Below are positions 6,107 to 8,446 of a DNA stretch of 8,446 nt, in pieces. Below the pieces are notes generated by a model that did not search any database, had not been told where the DNA came from, and saw only the letters and a program-made list of their open reading frames with translations. Source of the stretch: JAJZJT01 sp049964655. Its GTDB lineage: Bacteria > Actinomycetota > Acidimicrobiia > Acidimicrobiales > RAAP-2. Location: the NCBI GenBank assembly GCA_049964655.1, contig JBMFXC010000091.1, positions 1 through 8,446 of the forward strand. The letters run 5' to 3'. How positions within the stretch are numbered: the first letter of the stretch is position 1; each line of letters begins with the position of its first letter. A program made the position numbers and the translations under genes.

Positions 6107-6196
6107 CACCACCAGGACGTGCACCACTAGGACGTGCAGCGCCAGAACGTGCACCACCAGGACGTGCAGCGCCAGAACGTGCACCACCAGGACGTG
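6107..6196. repeat. Six 15-bp tandem repeats in a divergent intergenic region
   Basis: The units are 6107-6121, 6122-6136, 6137-6151, 6152-6166, 6167-6181 and 6182-6196. Two types alternate at the end: CACCACCAGGACGTG and CAGCGCCAGAACGTG. Together they make a 30-bp unit present twice exactly (6137-6166, 6167-6196). Every unit ends in ACGTG followed by CA, so an ACGTGCA word recurs every 15 bp. The array fills most of the gap between the minus-strand membrane protein and the plus-strand oxidoreductase. It could be a multi-site operator or simple slippage expansion. The plus strand is weakly open across it (GTG 6134 onward) and in frame with the oxidoreductase start. Confidence 0.9.
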
Positions 6197-6223
6197 CAGC
6201 GACCGTCTTGGCAGACCGGGGGC

Positions 6224-7107
6224 ATGGACCTCGATCTCCACGTGCACCGGTTCGACTGGGTGAGCGGCCGCTCTGGGATCGGGCCGGCGGTGGCCGACCT
6301 GGCTCGGCGGGCGGAGGCCATCGGCGTACGAACCCAGTCGTTCATGACCAGTACTCCCAGATGGACTGGATGGCTCCGGCCGAAGACCCCATGCTCGAGG
6401 GTCACACCGCCCTCGGCTTCGTGGCCGGGGTGACCACTCGGCTTCGGCTGCGGCTGCTCGTGACCGGAGTCACCTACCGCCACCCGGGCCTCCTCGCCAA
6501 GATGGTCACCACCCTCGACGTGCTCTCGGGCGGACGGGCCGTGCTCGGCATCGGGGCGGCCTGGTATTCGCGCGAGCACCGCGGCCTGGGCGTCGCCTTT
6601 CCCCCCGTCGCCGAACGGTTTGAGCGGCTCGAAGAGGCCCTCCAGATCTGCCCGCAGCTCTGGAGCGACGAGGACGGCCCCTATGTGGGCCGCCACTACC
6701 AGCTTGACGAGACGATCTGCTCCCCGCCACCCGTGAGCCGACCCCGTCCCCGGGTCCTGATCGGCGGTAGTGGCGAGCGCAAGACGCTCCGCTTGGTCGC
6801 CCAGTACGCCGATGCCTGCAACCTCTTCGGGGGACCGGAGGAGATCGCCCACAAGCTCGACGTGCTGCGCCGGCACTGTGACGCCGTCGAGCGTGACCCC
6901 AACGAGCCCGAAGTGACTGCCATGTACCGCGACCCGCCTGCCGGGGCTGGAGCCAAGGAGGTGCTGACCGGAGCGGAGGAACTGGCTCGTCTCGGCGTCT
7001 CGACGCTGGTGACCGGGGCCGTCGGCGACGATCCGGGTGGGTGGTTGCAGTCGACGTTCGGGCCGGTGACGGACGACCTGGCTGCGCTCGAGTCGGCTCC
7101 GCTCTAG
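6224..7107 (+). pseudogene. F420-dependent luciferase-like (LLM) oxidoreductase, frameshifted
   Basis: The family is a TIM-barrel flavin/F420 oxidoreductase. The N-terminal part, starting MDLDLHVHRFDW at ATG 6224, runs in one frame to ...GVRTQSFM (6346). The remainder, from DQYSQMDWMAPAEDPMLEGH, continues in the frame one base back, to the TAG at 7105-7107. Joined, the parts give about 294 residues, normal length. Family blocks are intact: PMLEGHTALGFVAG, LLVTGVTYRHPGLLAKMVTT, LDVLSGGRAVLGIGAAWY, EHRGLGVAFPPVAERFERLE and LIGGSGERKTLRLVAQYADA. Relatives read V-M-D-H/Q at the junction, so restoring one G after ATG 6346 (ATG-GAC instead of ATGAC) repairs the frame. This is either a recent inactivating deletion or a sequencing error, since the remainder shows no decay. 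The first frame alone ends after another 29 residues. The substrate is unknown. There is no strong ribosome binding site, only a G-run before the ATG. Confidence 0.9.
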
Positions 7108-7181
7108 CACCGCACCCGGTCCGGACAGCTGGGTCGGCACCGCACGGGGGAACGTCTTGCCGGGCGATCGATCGTGCACGG

Positions 7182-7199
7182 CGGTACCGGGAGATACCG
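7182..7199. repeat. Short inverted repeat CGGTA-N8-TACCG upstream of the PAP2 gene
   Basis: The 5-bp arms at 7182-7186 and 7195-7199 flank the GGGAGA that could be the ribosome binding site of the leader ORF, so folding would mask it. The arms are short, so this is weak evidence. Confidence 0.3.
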
Positions 7200-7202
7200 T
7201 GG

Positions 7203-7247
7203 GTGAAGATCCTCCTGTCCTGCGGTGACAACTGCCCACCCCCATGA
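7203..7247 (+). CDS. Possible 14-residue leader ORF coupled to PAP2
   Basis: GTG 7203 opens a frame encoding MKILLSCGDNCPPP that ends at TGA 7245-7247, overlapping the PAP2 ATG (7244) as ATGA. GGGAGA at 7189-7194 is a plausible ribosome binding site eight bases upstream, whereas the PAP2 ATG itself has only a C-run before it. Ribosomes terminating here could re-initiate on PAP2. The peptide ends in three prolines, which slow ribosomes, and contains two Cys. No family is known, and it may be only a chance frame. Confidence 0.35.
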   Translation: MKILLSCGDNCPPP

Positions 7248-8008
7248 GCCCCGTCAACTCTCTCGCTACTGCCCTCCCTCCCGGTCCGGTCGTGGCCGAC
7301 GTGCGCGTGCTGCCACCCCGGGGCCTCAACACGTCGTGGTACCTCGACGTCAATCGCTTTGCTCGCCACACCTCGTGGGCACACGGGTTCGTGCATGCCT
7401 ACGCGCTCTGGCTCGGTCCGGTCCTCCTGGCCGCGGCCTTCCTCGCCCTCTACGTCGTGGCGTGGTGGCGACGGGCACCACGGGTGGCCGCTCTGCTCGT
7501 CCTCGGCGGCATGGGCACGTTGGTAGCGCTGGGCCTCAACCAGCTCGTCGGCCATGCCGCTGGTGAGCTGCGTCCCTATGCCACCTACCCTCGGGCGTTG
7601 GTGCTCGTCGGGAAGACGAGTGACTACTCCTTCCCCTCGGATCACTCGATCGTGGCGGGCGGATTGACCATGTCCCTGTTGTTGGTGGCAGGGGAAGCGG
7701 TCTGGCGGTGGGGCGGCCGGCGCGGTGGTGGCGACGGCCGAAGCGGTGGTGGGCGGGGACCGGAGCGGTCAGGCGTCGTCACGGTCCTCGTCGCTGCCAA
7801 CGTCGTGCTCGGCCTGTTCCTCTGTTTCGCCCGCGTCTACGTTGGCGCCCACTATCCCGGGGACGTCGTGGCCGGCTACTTGCTCTCCTCGCTGGTGGTC
7901 GTGGTGGCGTCGCTTCTCCGGCCGCTCGCTTACCGGGCCGTCGACGTCCTCGAGCCCACCGTCTTGGGTGCCGTGCTGCAACGGCCTCATCGGGTAGCCG
8001 CACGTTGA
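7244..8008 (+). CDS. PAP2-superfamily phosphatase (undecaprenyl-diphosphatase-like)
   Basis: A membrane lipid phosphatase of 254 residues that probably removes phosphate from undecaprenyl diphosphate or another lipid phosphate at the outer face of the cytoplasmic membrane, recycling the cell-wall lipid carrier. The three acid-phosphatase motifs are visible: NQLVGHAAGELRPY with Arg110-Pro111, SFPSDHS (129-135) with His134, and ARVYVGAHYPGDVVAG (196-211) with Arg197, His203 and Asp207. Helices lie at about 55-75, 81-104, 136-153, 178-196 and 208-226. The Lys that normally sits seven residues before Arg of motif 1 (KxxxxxxRP) is Gly103 here. A Gly/Arg-rich loop (157-177) of about 20 residues lies between helices 3 and 4, longer than usual. 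An in-frame TGA 18 bases upstream limits the start, making ATG 7244 the first ATG. Translation may depend on the leader ORF. It is the same strand as the broken oxidoreductase, 136 bp apart. Confidence 0.9.
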   Translation: MSPVNSLATALPPGPVVADVRVLPPRGLNTSWYLDVNRFARHTSWAHGFVHAYALWLGPVLLAAAFLALYVVAWWRRAPRVAALLVLGGMGTLVALGLNQLVGHAAGELRPYATYPRALVLVGKTSDYSFPSDHSIVAGGLTMSLLLVAGEAVWRWGGRRGGGDGRSGGGRGPERSGVVTVLVAANVVLGLFLCFARVYVGAHYPGDVVAGYLLSSLVVVVASLLRPLAYRAVDVLEPTVLGAVLQRPHRVAAR

Positions 8009-8015
8009 GCCCGCT

Positions 8016-8057
8016 CGTGTGCCCGCCTCTGGAGCACGTGTGCCTGCTTCCGGAGCA
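8016..8057. repeat. 21-bp direct repeat, two copies
   Basis: 8016-8036 and 8037-8057 match at 18 of 21 positions (CGTGTGCCCGCCTCTGGAGCA in the first copy, with changes at its bases 9, 12 and 15 in the second). The pair lies just after the PAP2 stop, in a 264-bp gap before the next minus-strand gene. Apart from this repeat and a weak GGCC-TTCC-GGCC hairpin (8228-8239) I see nothing convincing in that gap. Confidence 0.6.
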
Positions 8058-8272
8058 GCAGTGCGGCGCGACGGGACGCGTGACCCCGGCCACTGTTTGG
8101 TGCAGGCTCCACGGTGATGGCACGACCACGTCCCTCGAGATGACGGGCCAGTGGGTCGCCACGCCCCGGACGCTCCTCTGAGCTCGTAGCGCAGGCGGGC
8201 AGTCCACATTCGGGCCGTCCGCGGGCAGGCCTTCCGGCCGTAGCCAGGAGGGACGGACGTCGAGCCGAAGGA

Positions 8273-8401
8273 TCAGTGCACGCCCAGCGTGAGCGGAGCG
8301 AGCACTAGGCCGAACCCGATGACTGCGAAGCACAGGGCCCGGGTGACCACTTTGCGGGCTCCCCGCATGCGCCACTCTGGGGGAAGCGCCCGCACGGTCA
8401 T
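8273..8401 (-). CDS. Possible 42-residue single-helix membrane protein
   Basis: ATG 8401 to TGA 8273-8275 encodes MTVRALPPEWRMRGARKVVT followed by a hydrophobic helix (about 22-40) and a short VH end. The basic segment before the helix predicts the N-terminus inside. The start overlaps, as ATGA, the stop of another minus-strand frame entering from the right edge, which suggests translational coupling instead of a ribosome binding site. The same frame is open upstream to the window end, so it might instead be the C-terminus of a larger protein. I do not recognise a family. Confidence 0.4.
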   Translation of the reverse strand: MTVRALPPEWRMRGARKVVTRALCFAVIGFGLVLAPLTLGVH

Positions 8402-8446
8402 TTGCAAAGTAGCGGCGGGATCCCGAGCAGATCGAGGGTGAGGTCC
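8398..8446 (-). CDS. Possible C-terminal end of a gene beyond the right edge
   Basis: Reading leftward from the edge, one frame gives DLTLDLLGIPPLLCK then TGA (8400 to 8398), and the stop overlaps ATG 8401 of the small protein. Only 15 residues are visible, so no family can be named. The case rests on the ATGA overlap geometry. Confidence 0.25.
   Translation of the reverse strand, partial: DLTLDLLGIPPLLCK

Noticed and set aside
6107..6196. CRISPR-like array
   Set aside because: Units are only 15 bp, directly adjacent with no unique spacers, and no cas gene is present.
5744..6247. Longer start of the small membrane protein through the 15-bp repeats
   Set aside because: The added residues are only repeat-derived HVLVV/HVLAL units, and the start would overlap the oxidoreductase coding region.
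8250..8263. GGGAC-GGAC-GTCGA as a third DosR-like box
   Set aside because: The second half-site lacks the CCC run, symmetry is poor, and no gene start lies at a suitable distance.
7779..8375. 198-codon minus-strand frame opposite the PAP2 end
   Set aside because: No domain, biased low-complexity composition, and it overlaps well-supported PAP2 coding sequence.

Overview
The window is very GC-rich and reads like a chromosomal segment of an actinobacterium. An F420-type luciferase-like oxidoreductase gene, strong G/C bias at third codon positions, ATGA gene overlaps and a likely leaderless start all fit Actinomycetota. An Acidimicrobiia-like lineage is my guess and nothing in the sequence proves it. 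I see no tRNA, rRNA, CRISPR array, transposase or integrase.

Left block, minus strand (1-3420): a ten-helix TDT-family transporter (2127-3311) is followed, in the same direction, by a P-type ATPase of the P3A proton-pump type (2-1831, C-terminus cut by the window edge). Each gene is preceded by a near-identical 20-bp imperfect palindrome resembling the DosR/DevR dormancy-regulator box (3396-3415 and 1864-1883). The transporter also has a second, unrelated operator-like palindrome (3330-3345) resembling CsoR/CstR-family sites just upstream of its ribosome binding site. The box before the ATPase is centred 42.5 bp upstream of its ATG, which suggests a leaderless, activator-driven transcript. 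The 295-bp spacer between the two genes also holds three exact copies, plus one decayed copy, of an 18-bp hairpin-forming repeat.

Middle block, plus strand (3420-5743): a DEAD-box RNA helicase (3576-4952) with an 11-residue Gly/Ser/Arg tail repeat, then a carboxymuconolactone decarboxylase-family protein (5107-5670). Two perfect hairpins (5682-5698, 5725-5742) lie at the convergent junction with a small minus-strand membrane protein (5744-6067).

Right block (6068-8446): a divergent spacer carries six 15-bp tandem repeats with ACGTG in each (6107-6196). It leads into an F420-dependent luciferase-like monooxygenase (6224-7107) disrupted by a one-base deletion near 6346. A PAP2 lipid phosphatase (7244-8008) follows, preceded by a possible 14-codon leader ORF that overlaps its start as ATGA. 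At the far edge, minus-strand sequence suggests a 42-residue single-helix protein coupled to the end of a gene that lies outside the window.

The most coherent story is a transport and energy module (proton pump plus TDT anion or sulfite-type exporter) under a shared hypoxia/dormancy-type box, with an additional metal- or sulfur-sensing operator on the transporter. The family assignments are well supported. The regulatory reading is inference from motif resemblance.
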